From: Geodermatophilus obscurus DSM 43160
GTDB lineage: Bacteria; Actinomycetota; Actinomycetes; Mycobacteriales; Geodermatophilaceae
Length of the DNA: 64,000 nt
Assembly: GCF_000025345.1 (NCBI RefSeq)
Contig: NC_013757.1
Location: forward strand, 2,232,001-2,296,000
Direction: 5' to 3'
Below, in pieces: positions 24,238 to 34,380 of the stretch (position 1 is the stretch's first letter; the number at the start of each line of letters is the position of its first letter). The notes below the pieces were generated by a model, which searched no databases, was not told the DNA's origin, and saw nothing but the letters and a program-made list of their open reading frames with translations. The translations under genes were made by a program, and so were the position numbers.

Positions 24238-25779
24238 TCAGCTCCTCGTGAACATGCCGAGCATGCGGCGGGTCACGGCGAAGCCGCCGAAGACGTTGAT
24301 GCTGGCGACCAGCACGGCGACCGTGGCCAGCACGGTGACCAGGGCGCTGGTGTGGCCGATCTGCAGCAGGGCGCCGACCACGATGATCCCGGAGATCGCG
24401 TTGGTGACGCTCATCAGCGGGGTGTGCAGCGCGTGGTGCACGTTGCCGATGACGTAGAAGCCCACGACGACCGCGAGCGCGAACACCGTCAGGTTGCCGA
24501 TGAGCTGGTTCGGCGAGAACGCCGCGGCGAGGAACAGCAGCGCTGCCGCGACGCCGACGACGGCGGCGGTGCGGGCGGGGGAGCGCGGTGCCCGCGGTGC
24601 CGGCGCCGGTGCGGCCGGCCGGGGCGCGGGTGCCGCGGTGGGTGCGGCCGACACCTGGACCGGTGGGGGCGGCCACAGCAGCTCGCCGTCCCGCACCACC
24701 GTCATGGAGCGCTGGACGACGTCGTCGAGGTCGAGGACCGGCCGCCCGTCCTTGCCGGGGGTGAGCAGCTTGACCAGGTTGACCAGGTTGGTGCCGAACA
24801 GCTGCGAGGCCTGGCCGGGCAGCCGGCCGGGCAGGTCGGTGTAGCCGATGATCGTCACGCCGTTCGGGGTGACGACGACCTCGTCGGGCACCGAGCCGGC
24901 CACGTTGCCGCCCTGCGCGGCGGCCATGTCGACCACCACGCTGCCCGGCCGCATGGCGGCGACCATCTCCTCGGTGAGCAGCCGCGGCGCCGGACGCCCG
25001 GGGATCAGCGCGGTGGTGATCACGATGTCCACCTCGCGGGCCTGCTCGGCGTACATCGCAGCGGCCCGCCGGTCGTAGTCGGCGGAGGTGACGCTCGCGT
25101 ACCCGGTGCCGCCGCCGCTGGACTCCTCGTCGGCCGGCACCCCGACGTACTGGCCGCCCATGGAGGCGATCTGCTCGGCGACCTCCGGCCGGACGTCGGT
25201 GGCCCGCACGATCGCGCCCAGGCTGCTGGCCGCGCCGATGGCGGCCAGCCCCGCGACGCCCGCGCCGACGACGAGCACCGTCGCCGGGGGCACCTTGCCG
25301 GCCGCGGTCACCTGCCCGGTGAAGGAGCGGCCGAAGGCGTGCGCGGCCTCGATGACCGCCCGGTAGCCGGCGATGTTGGCCATCGAGCTCAGCACGTCCA
25401 GGGACTGGGCCCGGCTGATCCGCGGGACGGCGTCCATCGCCAGCGCGGTGATCGGCCGGGCGGCCAGGGTCGCGAGCAGGTCCGGGTCCAGCGCGGGCGC
25501 CAGGGTGCTGACCAACACGGCGCCGTCGCGCAGCCGCCCGACCTCCTCGGCGGTCGGCTTGGCCACGTGCAGGACGACGTCGGCGCCCCAGGCGTCGTCC
25601 GCCGTGCCCACCCGGGCCCCGGCCTCGCGGTAACCGTCGTCGGGGAAGCTGGCCGCCGTCCCCGCGGCGGTCTCGACCACGACGGCGTAGCCGAGCGCGG
25701 TCAGCTGGCGCACGGTGGTCGGCGTCGCCGCCACGCGCGTCTCGCCGGGGCGGGTCTCCCGAGGGACTCCGATGAGCAC
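24238..25779 (-). CDS. pntA: NAD(P) transhydrogenase subunit alpha (fused)
   Basis: A 513-residue protein combining the NAD-binding domain I and the domain II alpha helices, as in E. coli PntA (510). It starts [19 protein letters not shown]. The Rossmann motif is [20 protein letters not shown] with RATDVRPEV. An Ala/Pro linker (about 370-405) leads into hydrophobic helices containing [17 protein letters not shown], a conserved channel motif. GTG 25779 follows GGAGG. Many actinobacteria split this subunit; here it is one polypeptide. The operon pntAB faces the cyclic-di-GMP gene across a 340-bp region. Confidence 0.95.
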   Translation of the reverse strand: MLIGVPRETRPGETRVAATPTTVRQLTALGYAVVVETAAGTAASFPDDGYREAGARVGTADDAWGADVVLHVAKPTAEEVGRLRDGAVLVSTLAPALDPDLLATLAARPITALAMDAVPRISRAQSLDVLSSMANIAGYRAVIEAAHAFGRSFTGQVTAAGKVPPATVLVVGAGVAGLAAIGAASSLGAIVRATDVRPEVAEQIASMGGQYVGVPADEESSGGGTGYASVTSADYDRRAAAMYAEQAREVDIVITTALIPGRPAPRLLTEEMVAAMRPGSVVVDMAAAQGGNVAGSVPDEVVVTPNGVTIIGYTDLPGRLPGQASQLFGTNLVNLVKLLTPGKDGRPVLDLDDVVQRSMTVVRDGELLWPPPPVQVSAAPTAAPAPRPAAPAPAPRAPRSPARTAAVVGVAAALLFLAAAFSPNQLIGNLTVFALAVVVGFYVIGNVHHALHTPLMSVTNAISGIIVVGALLQIGHTSALVTVLATVAVLVASINVFGGFAVTRRMLGMFTRS

Positions 25780-26119
25780 GTCCGGTTCCTCCAGCACGGG
25801 TCGGTCGCCGCCCGTCGCCGGTGACGGTGCGGTCCGGTACAGCGGTGGTGCACGCCGGTGGGCGCGCGGTCCGGGACGGCGTGCACCGGTGTCGCCGCCG
25901 GGGAGATCATGCCGAACCGCGGGGCTCCTCCGTGAGTGCACTGTGTCACCCCCCGCAGCGAGCGCACCGACCGGTCCACGCCTGCGGGCCCGGCGGCTCC
26001 ACCCCGGGAGGGTGAGGGGCGCCGTCCCCGACTGGTGGGCACACCTCTGGGTGCCGTACTCCTCTCCTGGCGGACGAGAGGCACGGATGCCGGTCGCCGC
26101 CTGATCGGGAGGGGGGCGC
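25780..26119. other. Intergenic region between divergent pntA and PAS-GGDEF-EAL genes
   Basis: No convincing gene is seen in these 340 bp. An 11-bp inverted repeat (GGTGCACGCCG at 25847, CGGCGTGCACC at 25877) lies 70-110 bp ahead of pntA, in its presumed leader or promoter. The side facing the signalling gene ends in a strong GGGAGGGGGG ribosome binding site. Confidence 0.45.
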
Positions 26120-28180
26120 GTGTCGACGACCGCGACCGCTGTGCCGCTGGTCCCGACGGAGATCGTCTCGTCGGTCTTCTACGGAGCCGCGGTGAGCGAC
26201 ACGCTCGTGCTCCTGCTGGCCGAGGTCGTGGACGGGACGCCGCGGATCGCCTGGGGCAACGAGGGCGCCACCCAACTGCTCGGCTACGGGGTGGACGACC
26301 TGCAGTCGCTCACGGTCGCCGCGCTGGTGCCGTCGCTGCGCGGCGCGGAGGTCGGGCTGCTGCTCCGCCGCGAGCGCAGCGCACGCATGAACCTGTCCGT
26401 CCGCACCGCCAGCGGCGCGCTCCTGGGGGTTCTCGTGCTGTGCACCCCGACGCCGAGCGGGCGGACCTGGACCCTGCAGTTGGTCCCGGTCGACAGCGGA
26501 TCCGAGCGGGTCCTGCGGGCCACCGCCGAGGCCCACGAGCGGCGCCTGGCCACGCTGACCGAGCGCTCGCCGGTGCCCACGGTCCTCTCCGAGCAGGGCA
26601 TGCGCCTGGCGCACGTCAACGACGCCTTCTGCAGCCTGGTGGGCCTGCAGGCCGAGCAGCTGCTGGGCACCGGCTGGATGGCCACGGTGCACCCGGACGA
26701 CCTCGACGACGTCATCGAGCAGGTCGTCGCCGTCCTCGGCGGGCGCGACGGGAGGATTAGGGCCCGGCTCGTCCGAGGCGACGGCGGCGAGCGGACGACG
26801 GTCCTCCGCCTCTCGCAACTGTTCACCCCCGGCGTCGGGGCGGGCTTCGTCGGCACCATCGAGGACATCACCGACCGGCTGGCCTTCGAGGCCCGGCTGG
26901 CGCACCAGGCCCACCACGATCCGCTCACCGGGCTGCCCAACCGCACCCTGCTCGCGGAGCACGTGGCCGAGCGGTTCCGGCCCGGCACCGGCCGCCTGGC
27001 CGTCATCTCCCTCGACCTGGACGACCTCACCGTCGTCAACGAGTCCCTGGGCCACGCCGCCGGCGACGAGCTGCTCGTGGAGGTCGCCACCCGGCTGCGC
27101 GCCACGGTGCGCCCCGGTGACCTGGTGGCACGCTCCGGCGGTGACGGGTTCGTCGTCATCGGCGAGGACCTCGACGAGGACGCCGCGGTCACGCTGGCCG
27201 AGCGGATCGCCGCGGCGCTGGCGCAGTCGGTGCGCCTCGGCGGGGTCGACGTCCGCCCGCACGCCAGCGTCGGCGTCACCGTTCAGACCACGGGACACCA
27301 CGCAGCCGAGGACCTGATCCGCGACGGCGACATCGCGGTGTGCCAGGCCAAGGCCGGCGGCAAGGGCCGGATCAGCGTGCTCGACGAGCGCGCCCGGGCC
27401 GAGGCGCGGGACAAGCTGCGGCTGGTCGCCGAGCTGCGCGAGGCGATCGAGCGGAGGGAGATCACGCTGCTCTACCAGCCGATCTTCCGCGCCGACGACG
27501 GCGCCCCGGTGGCCGTCGAGTCGCTGGCCCGCTGGCACCACCCCCTGCGCGGCCCGATCAGCCCGACGGTGTTCGTCGCCCTGGCCGAGGAGGGCGGGCT
27601 GATCGGCGTGCTCGGCCTGTTGGTGCTCGACGAGACCTGCCGCCAGCTGGCCGAGTGGGACCGTGTGCTGGGCGGTGCCGCCCCGCAGCGGGCCAACGTC
27701 AATGTCTCAGCGCTGCAGCTCGACGAGCACCTGCACGGCCACGTGGTCGCCGCCCTGGAGCGGCACGGGCTGCACCCGTCGCGACTGCAGATCGAGATCA
27801 CGGAGTCCGCACTGATGGAGGATCCGTCCTCGGCCCGCGATGTGCTCGACCAGCTGCGCGACCTCGGCGTCTCCCTGGCCATCGACGACTTCGGTACCGG
27901 CTACTCGTCGCTGTCCTACCTGCGCCACCTGCCGGTGGACGTCCTCAAGGTGGATCGTTCGTTCGTCGCCGAGCTCGCCGACGGGCACCCCGAGATCGCC
28001 TCGGCGGTCATCGCGCTGGCCCGCAGCCTCGACCTGACGACCGTCGCGGAGGGCGTGGAGACCGAGGAGCAGGCCGCACAGCTCGCGGACCTGGGAGCCG
28101 GCTTCCTGCAGGGCTTCGCCCTCGCCCGACCGATGACGGGCGACCGCGCCGCTGCCTGGTACGCGGCCTCCGCCCGATGA
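26120..28180 (+). CDS. PAS-GGDEF-EAL protein, probable c-di-GMP phosphodiesterase
   Basis: A 686-residue cytoplasmic protein with one or two PAS-like sensor units (about 20-125 and 140-260), a GGDEF domain (about 265-425) and an EAL domain (about 435-680). The cyclase signature is GGDGF at residues 340-344: the catalytic Glu is replaced by Gly, so synthesis is unlikely and GTP sensing is possible. The phosphodiesterase side looks intact: ESL at 467-469 in place of [22 protein letters not shown] at 588-597, [13 protein letters not shown] and LQGF. No transmembrane segment is seen. GTG 26120 has a strong ribosome binding site. Its end overlaps the HDOD gene (ATGA). Confidence 0.9.
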   Translation: MSTTATAVPLVPTEIVSSVFYGAAVSDTLVLLLAEVVDGTPRIAWGNEGATQLLGYGVDDLQSLTVAALVPSLRGAEVGLLLRRERSARMNLSVRTASGALLGVLVLCTPTPSGRTWTLQLVPVDSGSERVLRATAEAHERRLATLTERSPVPTVLSEQGMRLAHVNDAFCSLVGLQAEQLLGTGWMATVHPDDLDDVIEQVVAVLGGRDGRIRARLVRGDGGERTTVLRLSQLFTPGVGAGFVGTIEDITDRLAFEARLAHQAHHDPLTGLPNRTLLAEHVAERFRPGTGRLAVISLDLDDLTVVNESLGHAAGDELLVEVATRLRATVRPGDLVARSGGDGFVVIGEDLDEDAAVTLAERIAAALAQSVRLGGVDVRPHASVGVTVQTTGHHAAEDLIRDGDIAVCQAKAGGKGRISVLDERARAEARDKLRLVAELREAIERREITLLYQPIFRADDGAPVAVESLARWHHPLRGPISPTVFVALAEEGGLIGVLGLLVLDETCRQLAEWDRVLGGAAPQRANVNVSALQLDEHLHGHVVAALERHGLHPSRLQIEITESALMEDPSSARDVLDQLRDLGVSLAIDDFGTGYSSLSYLRHLPVDVLKVDRSFVAELADGHPEIASAVIALARSLDLTTVAEGVETEEQAAQLADLGAGFLQGFALARPMTGDRAAAWYAASAR

Positions 28181-29034
28181 CCGTCAGCCGCCTCGTCCTC
28201 CCGGGAGCAGCCGTGCGCACGACCCTGGCCGCCACGCCGTCCTTCGACCTGGAGGCGGTGCTGAGCAACATCGAGACGATGGCCGCTCAACAGCCGATCG
28301 CCGCGCAGCTCGTGTCGATGGCCGACTCCGACGACACCGACGCGCGCACCCTCGCCCGGACCCTGGCCTCCGACGTCGCGCTGGCCGGCCGGGTGATGAA
28401 GCTGGCCAACTCCGCCTACTTCGGCATGCGTGGGCGGGTCACCTCGCTGCAGATCGCGGTCACCGTCGTCGGCTTCCCCACCGTGCGCACCATGGCGACC
28501 GTCGCGCTGACCGGCCTGGGCGACGAGTTGCGGCTGCCCGAGGGGTTCTGGGGGATGAGCAGCTGTGTCGCGCTCGGCGCCGCCACGCTGGCCCCGCGGT
28601 TCGGCGAGCGCCCGCAGGACGCCCTGTGCCTGGGTCTGCTGGCCCCGCTCGGCGTCGCGCTGCTCCACCACAGCGACCCCGAGGGCTACACCGAGCTGTC
28701 GGCCGCTGAGCCGACCGCCGCGGGTCGCCGTGCGGCCGAGGCGCGACGCTACGGGATCCACGCCCACCGGCTCACCGCGGTGGCACTCGAGCAGTGGGGC
28801 TTCCCGGCGAGCATGGTCACCCCGCTGGGTGCGGTCGACGACCACGGCGACCAGGACGGCGCGCTGCTGCGCGCGGCGCTCGAGATCGCGGCCCGGCTGA
28901 CGGTCGAGGACCACGTGCCGGTGCCGGTCGAGGAGCTCACCGGCGGGCAGTTGCGGGAGGACGCCGTCCCGCCGGTGCTGGAGCGGGTGCGCGCCGAGGC
29001 CGACGAGCTGCGCCTGGCCATGCTCGGGGAGTAG
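28177..29034 (+). CDS. HDOD domain signalling protein
   Basis: A 285-residue protein in which the HDOD fold covers nearly everything: IAAQLVSMADSDDTDARTLA, the hallmark stretch RVMKLANSAYFGMRGRVTSL, AVTVVGFPTVRTMATVAL, and helical C-terminal parts. HDOD is an HD-like helical domain lacking the catalytic HD pair and usually acts as a binding partner in signalling. The start codon overlaps the stop of the PAS-GGDEF-EAL gene, so the two are made together and probably work together. Its target is unknown. Confidence 0.85.
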   Translation: MTVSRLVLPGAAVRTTLAATPSFDLEAVLSNIETMAAQQPIAAQLVSMADSDDTDARTLARTLASDVALAGRVMKLANSAYFGMRGRVTSLQIAVTVVGFPTVRTMATVALTGLGDELRLPEGFWGMSSCVALGAATLAPRFGERPQDALCLGLLAPLGVALLHHSDPEGYTELSAAEPTAAGRRAAEARRYGIHAHRLTAVALEQWGFPASMVTPLGAVDDHGDQDGALLRAALEIAARLTVEDHVPVPVEELTGGQLREDAVPPVLERVRAEADELRLAMLGE

Positions 29035-29040
29035 GCCCTC

Positions 29041-30294
29041 TCACGACCCGGCGGCCTGGACCCGGTCGGCGACGTCGCGCAGGACCGCGGGCCAGTCGTC
29101 GATGCCGTGGTCCCGTCCCATCCGGACGACGACCACGTCGGTGGTGGGGTCGACGTAGACGTACTGACCCTTGTTGCCGCGTGCGGAGAAGCGGCCCTCC
29201 CGCTCGGTGTCGACCCACCACCAGTACTGGTAGTGCTCGGCCGGGTCGGTAGAGGTGTCGCGGGCGGTGGCCTCGGCGACCCAGGCCGCGGGCACCACCT
29301 GCCGGTCGCCGACGCGGCCCTCGTGCGCGAACAGGTACCCGAAGCGGGCGTAGTCCACGGCGCGCGCGTTGAACCCGCTCTCCATCTTCGCGAAGCCGTG
29401 CTCCTCGCTGTCGGCGCTCCACGACGCGTCGGCCTCGGCCCCGAGCGGCTGCCACAGCACCTCGCTCGCGTACTGCGCCACCGGCGTGCCGGTGGCCCGC
29501 TCCAGGACCAGCCCCACGAGCAGCGGGTTGTAGTTGTCGTAGTGCCAGCGGAGGCCCGGGGCCTCGTCGATCTCCACCGAGAGGGCCGTCGCGCGCAGGT
29601 CGGGGGAGTAGTAGGTGACCGAGTCGTCGCTCCAGGGCAGGCCGTGCTCCTCGTAGCGCAGGCCCGACGACATGGTGACCAGCGAGCGCAGGGTGACCCG
29701 GGTGAAGTCCTCGTCGCGGTCCAGCAGCTCCGGCACGTAGGCGGTGACCGGGTCGTCGAGGCTCCCGATCTCACCGCGGTCGACGGCGATGCCGACGAGG
29801 GTGGAGAGGACCGACTTCGCCACGGAGAACGACGTCTGGGTCCCCTCCCGGTTCCCGCCGTGCAGGTACCGCTCGACGACGAGCTCGTCCCCGCGCAGGA
29901 CGAGGAAGGCCTGGGTCCCGGTGCGCTCCAGCAGCGCGTCCAGGTCCTCGGTGGCGCCGCCGGGCGGGGTCACCTCGTCCAGGACGCCGGTGGGCAGGGA
30001 CCCCGGCCGGAGCTGCAGGGTCCGCGCGCCCGCCGGGACCGGCAGCGCCGGGAAGCGACGCCAGTCGTCGACGTCGGCGTCGCGCCAGACCACCGCCCGT
30101 GCGACCGCGGAGGAGTCGAGCGCGGCCAGTGCCCACAGCTGCAGACCCCCGCCGGGCACCGCGAGGAAGGCCAAGAGCGCCACCAGCGCGGTAACCGTCC
30201 GCCCGCGCCGACGGCGGACGAACCGGGCGGCGCCCCAGGAGGCCAGGCCCGCGACCGCGAGGAGGAGCGGCACGAGCAGCGGGGACGTGAGCAC
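29041..30294 (-). CDS. Serine hydrolase, class C beta-lactamase family
   Basis: A 417-residue protein anchored by two N-terminal hydrophobic segments (about 3-24 and 33-58), with the hydrolase domain outside. The nucleophile motif S-x-x-K is Ser157-Val-Ala-Lys160 in TSFSVAKSV. A Tyr-containing YDNYNP segment (second motif) and the late GNKGQYVYVDP (third motif region) follow. Family members are esterases, D-aminopeptidases or penicillin-binding-like proteins; true beta-lactamase activity should not be assumed. The GTG 30294 start lacks a clear ribosome binding site, so a leaderless message is possible. Its stop is 6 bp from that of the HDOD gene. Confidence 0.8.
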   Translation of the reverse strand: MLTSPLLVPLLLAVAGLASWGAARFVRRRRGRTVTALVALLAFLAVPGGGLQLWALAALDSSAVARAVVWRDADVDDWRRFPALPVPAGARTLQLRPGSLPTGVLDEVTPPGGATEDLDALLERTGTQAFLVLRGDELVVERYLHGGNREGTQTSFSVAKSVLSTLVGIAVDRGEIGSLDDPVTAYVPELLDRDEDFTRVTLRSLVTMSSGLRYEEHGLPWSDDSVTYYSPDLRATALSVEIDEAPGLRWHYDNYNPLLVGLVLERATGTPVAQYASEVLWQPLGAEADASWSADSEEHGFAKMESGFNARAVDYARFGYLFAHEGRVGDRQVVPAAWVAEATARDTSTDPAEHYQYWWWVDTEREGRFSARGNKGQYVYVDPTTDVVVVRMGRDHGIDDWPAVLRDVADRVQAAGS

Positions 30295-30362
30295 ACCGGG
30301 AGGCTAGGGACGCGGGCCGGCTCCGGGGGCGGGAGGACCGCCGCGCTCGTTCCCGGAGACGG

Positions 30363-30450
30363 CCGCGGCCGGCGCCCCCACGCGGGGGACGCCGGCCGCG
30401 GTGGCCCTCCTGCAGGGTCCCGCCGCGAGCTCGCGAGCGGCAGGAGGGCC
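30363..30450 (-). terminator. Two tandem hairpins after the acyl-CoA dehydrogenase operon
   Basis: Next to the stop at 30452, GGCCCTCCTGC (30403) pairs with GCAGGAGGGCC (30440) over 11 bp; this is the same repeat type as at 53215. Beyond it, CCGCGGCCGGCG (30363) pairs with CGCCGGCCGCGG (30390) over 12 bp with an inner CCCCC/GGGGG. Confidence 0.8.
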
Positions 30451-30451
30451 C

Positions 30452-31603
30452 CTACCCGGTGTAGGGCGCGCCCAGCGGGTCGACCGTCTCGTGCGCGTCC
30501 ACGTCCGCGGCCAGGCGGGACAGCGCCCAGTCGCCGTCGCCCAGGACGTGGTCGATCGCGGTGAGCCGGCTGGTGTGGTGGCCGACCGTGTACTCGGCGG
30601 TCACCCCGATCCCGCCGTGCAGCTGGATCGCCTCCTTGCCGATGTGCCGGCCGGCGCGGCTGGTCTGCAGCCGGGCGCGGTCGGCGGCGGCGACGACGTC
30701 CCCGCCGGCGTCGACGACCATCGACGCCCACAGCGCGGTGCTGCGGGCCAGCTCGAGCGAGACGTACATGTCCGCGGCGCGGAAGGTGAGCGCCTGGAAC
30801 CGGTTGAGCGTCACGCCGAACTGCTTGCGGGTCTTGAGGTACTCGGCGGTGGTGCGCAGCGCCGTGTCCATCGAGCCGATGGCCTCGTGGGCGTAGGCGA
30901 TGCGCCCCTCGGCGAGCACCCGCTCGACCTCCGCGGTCCGGTCGGCCGTGCCCTCGCCGAGCAGCTCGGCCGGGGTGCCGTCGAAGCGCACGTTCGCCGC
31001 GCGGCCACCGTCGTGGGTGCGGTAGCCGGTGCGGGTCAGGCCAGCCGCGTCGCTGCGGACGAGGAACACCGCCGTCCCGCTTCTGACCACCGCGGAGACG
31101 ACGAGGACGTCGGCCCGCGCGCCGTTGAGCACCGGCTCCTTGACGCCGGTGAGCGTCCAGGAGCCGCCGTCCTGCGTGGCGGTGACGGCTGCGGCCGACG
31201 GGCTCCAGCGGGTGCCCGGCTCGGCGTGCGCGACGGCGGCCAGCGTCGTCCCCTCGGCGATGCCGGCGAGGACCTCGGCCTTCTGCGCGTCGGTGCCGAG
31301 GGCGGCGACCAGCCCGCCGGCCAGCACGACCGCCTCGACGAACGGCTCGGGCGCGAGCACCCGGCCGATCTCCTCGGCGACGACTGCCACCTCGATCGGC
31401 CCGGCGCCCATGCCGCCGTGCTCCTCGGCGAAGGGCAGCCCCAGCAGCCCCATCTCGGCCAGCCGCGACCAGGTCTTCTCGTCGAAGCCCGGGTCGCTCG
31501 CGGTCACCCGGCGGCGCTGCTCGCCGTCGCCGTAGGCGCGCTCCAGCAGACCGCGCACGGCCCCCCGGAGGTCGTTCTGCTCACTGTCGAAGGTGAAGTC
31601 CAC
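30452..31603 (-). CDS. Acyl-CoA dehydrogenase, second subunit of a pair
   Basis: A 383-residue acyl-CoA dehydrogenase-fold protein. The N-terminal helical part starts MDFTFDSEQNDLRGAVRGLL, the mid beta domain is rather divergent, and the C-terminal domain has LKTRKQFGVTLNRFQALTF and IQLHGGIGVTAEYTVG. The usual mid-domain flavin motif (Y-x-x-T/S-E-x-x-x-G-S-D) appears reduced to HAEPGTRWSP. That is typical of the weaker partner in actinobacterial alpha2beta2 dehydrogenases, such as the FadE pairs used on steroid side chains. It lies 7 bp after the first subunit. The substrate is not evident. Confidence 0.85.
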   Translation of the reverse strand: MDFTFDSEQNDLRGAVRGLLERAYGDGEQRRRVTASDPGFDEKTWSRLAEMGLLGLPFAEEHGGMGAGPIEVAVVAEEIGRVLAPEPFVEAVVLAGGLVAALGTDAQKAEVLAGIAEGTTLAAVAHAEPGTRWSPSAAAVTATQDGGSWTLTGVKEPVLNGARADVLVVSAVVRSGTAVFLVRSDAAGLTRTGYRTHDGGRAANVRFDGTPAELLGEGTADRTAEVERVLAEGRIAYAHEAIGSMDTALRTTAEYLKTRKQFGVTLNRFQALTFRAADMYVSLELARSTALWASMVVDAGGDVVAAADRARLQTSRAGRHIGKEAIQLHGGIGVTAEYTVGHHTSRLTAIDHVLGDGDWALSRLAADVDAHETVDPLGAPYTG

Positions 31604-31610
31604 GGTTGCC

Positions 31611-32786
<1,176 letters not shown>

Positions 32787-32825
32787 CGGGCCTCTCTCCT
32801 GACGGCGACCGTGCCGTCTCGCAGC

Positions 32826-32866
32826 GTGGGAGTCCGACGATCCCACACTTGCTACCGGCGGGTAGC
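32826..32866. promoter_or_regulatory. Two palindromes upstream of the acyl-CoA dehydrogenase operon
   Basis: GTGGGA-N9-TCCCAC (32826-32846) and GCTACCGGCGGGTAGC (32851-32866) lie 40-80 bp upstream of the start. The second has the size and symmetry of TetR-family operators found before fatty-acid and steroid catabolic genes. No regulator gene is next to it. Confidence 0.4.
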
Positions 32867-32940
32867 CCCAGGGCACCGGGGGCGGCGTGGCGTGTCGGTC
32901 GTGGGGGGAACGTGCGCGGTGTGCCACCCGTTGCCGGGCC

Positions 32941-33318
32941 ATGGAGCTGACCTGTCCCAAGTGCCAGGGGCCGATGCGCAGCTACGAGCGCAACGGCGTG
33001 CACGTCGACCAGTGCACGGAGTGCCGCGGCATCTTCCTCGACCGCGGTGAGCTGGAGCGGCTGGTCGACGCCGAGACCGCGTGGCACGGTGGCGGCCGGC
33101 CCCCGTCGGGGGCGCCGTCGACGTCCTCCGCCGGTGGGCACGGGCACGGCCCGGCAGGACAGGGCTCCGCCGGGCACGGCTCGGGTGGGTACGGGTCGGG
33201 CGGGCTCGGCGCGGTCGTCGGCGAGGTGCTCAACCAGGTGCAGAAGCAGCAGCACTCGTCCGGGCACCGGCACTCGTCCAAGCGCAAGCAGTCGTTCCTG
33301 GGAGAGCTGTTCGGCTGA
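32941..33318 (+). CDS. TFIIB-type zinc ribbon protein
   Basis: A 125-residue protein. Residues 1-45 form the zf-TFIIB ribbon, with CPKC at the N terminus, then CTECRGIFLDRGELERLV. A Gly/His/Ser-rich linker (about 50-95) follows, and then a basic end with HRHSSKRKQSFLGELFG. Similar proteins are widespread in actinobacteria without a defined role; the pattern suggests zinc binding and perhaps nucleic-acid or protein contact. ATG 32941 is the first Met of the fold; no strong ribosome binding site is seen. A terminator-like repeat follows the gene. Confidence 0.8.
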   Translation: MELTCPKCQGPMRSYERNGVHVDQCTECRGIFLDRGELERLVDAETAWHGGGRPPSGAPSTSSAGGHGHGPAGQGSAGHGSGGYGSGGLGAVVGEVLNQVQKQQHSSGHRHSSKRKQSFLGELFG

Positions 33319-33323
33319 ACGAG

Positions 33324-33402
33324 GACCCTTCCGTCCCCCACCGGACGAGGACCCCGTCCTCATTGCTCGCGAGCTCGGGACGAGCCTCTGGACGGGGCCG
33401 GC
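33324..33402. repeat. GACCCCGTCCTC / GGACGGGGCC intergenic repeat
   Basis: This has the same order of blocks as the copies at 3511 and 11157: a GAGGACCC block, GAGGACCCCGTCCTC, then GCTCGCGAGCTC and GCCTCTGGACGGGGCC. It lies at the 3' end of the zinc-ribbon gene. Confidence 0.6.
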
Positions 33403-33479
33403 GGCGGGCCCCTGCGGAGGGGCCGTGCCAGCACGTCACCAGGCGGCGGGACCCCGCCCCGCGGGGGACGCTGGGAGGC

Positions 33480-34304
33480 GTGTTCGACGTCGACTGGATG
33501 GGACGGCTCGCTCGCGAGGTGCTGAGGGAGCGGCTGCCCGCGCTGATCGCCGAGGCGTGCGCGTGGAGCGTGGGCCTCTCCGACCGGCCGCACCACGAGC
33601 GGCGCCGCGGCCGGCTGCGGGCGACCGGCGGGACGAACGGTGACCGGATCGCCCGTGGCCAGGCGCTGTCCGGCGAGGAGGACGGCCGCCTCGACCTCGG
33701 CGACGCCCGGCCGGGCAGCTTCCGCGACGTGCTCAACGCGGTGGACCCCGACGGGGTGGTGTACGCCGACCGGTTCGACCGCGAGGTGATCGAGCCGTTC
33801 GTGCTGGCCACCTGCGTGCTCGCCGCCGACCGGGCCCGGGTCACGCGGCGGGCGGAGTGGGCCGAGCTGCTCGACGACCTCGGGGAGGACGGCCGCGACC
33901 TGGTCGGCGTGGTCCGGGCGGGGGAGTGGGAGGCGTCGCTGCGGACCGAGGCCGAGCACCTGGTGCTGGCCGCGCTGGCCGACGTCCCGCTGCTCGAGGT
34001 CGAGGCCGAGGGGCTGCCGCTGTCGCTGGTGCGGGCGGCCGAGGCGATGACCCGGGAGGCCGCCGCCCCCCCGCCGGCTGCGCCGCCGGAGGAGGACCCC
34101 GCCGCGTCGGGCGCGGTCTTCCTCGCCCGGGCCGCGCTCGCCGAGCTCGACGAGCCGGTGCCGCCGACGCAGGCCGACCGGGTGCTCAGCGCGCTGCTGG
34201 CCGAGGGGATCGAGCCCGAGGAGTTGCCCGCCGTCCTGCCGCACCTGCCGCTGGCGCCGGGCACCGCGGACGCCGTCCTCACCCTGCTCGACGCCGGCCG
34301 CTGA
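33480..34304 (+). CDS. Protein of unknown function
   Basis: A 274-residue acidic, soluble protein that I do not recognise. The N-terminal half includes DWMGRLAREVLRERLPALI; the middle is rich in Asp, Glu, Ala and Leu. A Pro-rich linker (about residues 200-210) is followed by a leucine-rich end with EELPAVLPHLPLAPG. The GTG 33480 start has GGGAGG only one base away; ATG 33498 is an alternative. The DNA for the terminal motif is nearly duplicated 1.4 kb downstream (35647-35687). No membrane segment or catalytic motif is visible. Confidence 0.55.
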   Translation: MFDVDWMGRLAREVLRERLPALIAEACAWSVGLSDRPHHERRRGRLRATGGTNGDRIARGQALSGEEDGRLDLGDARPGSFRDVLNAVDPDGVVYADRFDREVIEPFVLATCVLAADRARVTRRAEWAELLDDLGEDGRDLVGVVRAGEWEASLRTEAEHLVLAALADVPLLEVEAEGLPLSLVRAAEAMTREAAAPPPAAPPEEDPAASGAVFLARAALAELDEPVPPTQADRVLSALLAEGIEPEELPAVLPHLPLAPGTADAVLTLLDAGR

Positions 34305-34334
34305 GCCGTCCCGGTGGGGTCGGCCCGGGCCCGT

Positions 34335-34380
34335 CCTCCTGACGCGACGTGCCGACGACGTCGACCGGGATGTCAGGAGG
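34335..34380. terminator. Hairpin between convergent genes
   Basis: CCTCCTGAC (34335) pairs with GTCAGGAGG (34372), and part of the outer CGTC/GACG continues beyond. The right arm overlaps the stop codon of the GGDEL gene. Confidence 0.55.

Noticed and set aside
24597..24660. Ala/Pro-rich stretch inside pntA as a possible frameshift or fusion artefact
   Set aside because: The frame is continuous and both flanking domains are intact; such linkers are normal between domain I and the helices of fused alpha subunits.
29041..30294. Beta-lactamase antibiotic resistance gene
   Set aside because: The S-x-x-K family is broad and includes esterases and peptidases; two N-terminal membrane helices and no diagnostic lactamase features argue against a resistance call.
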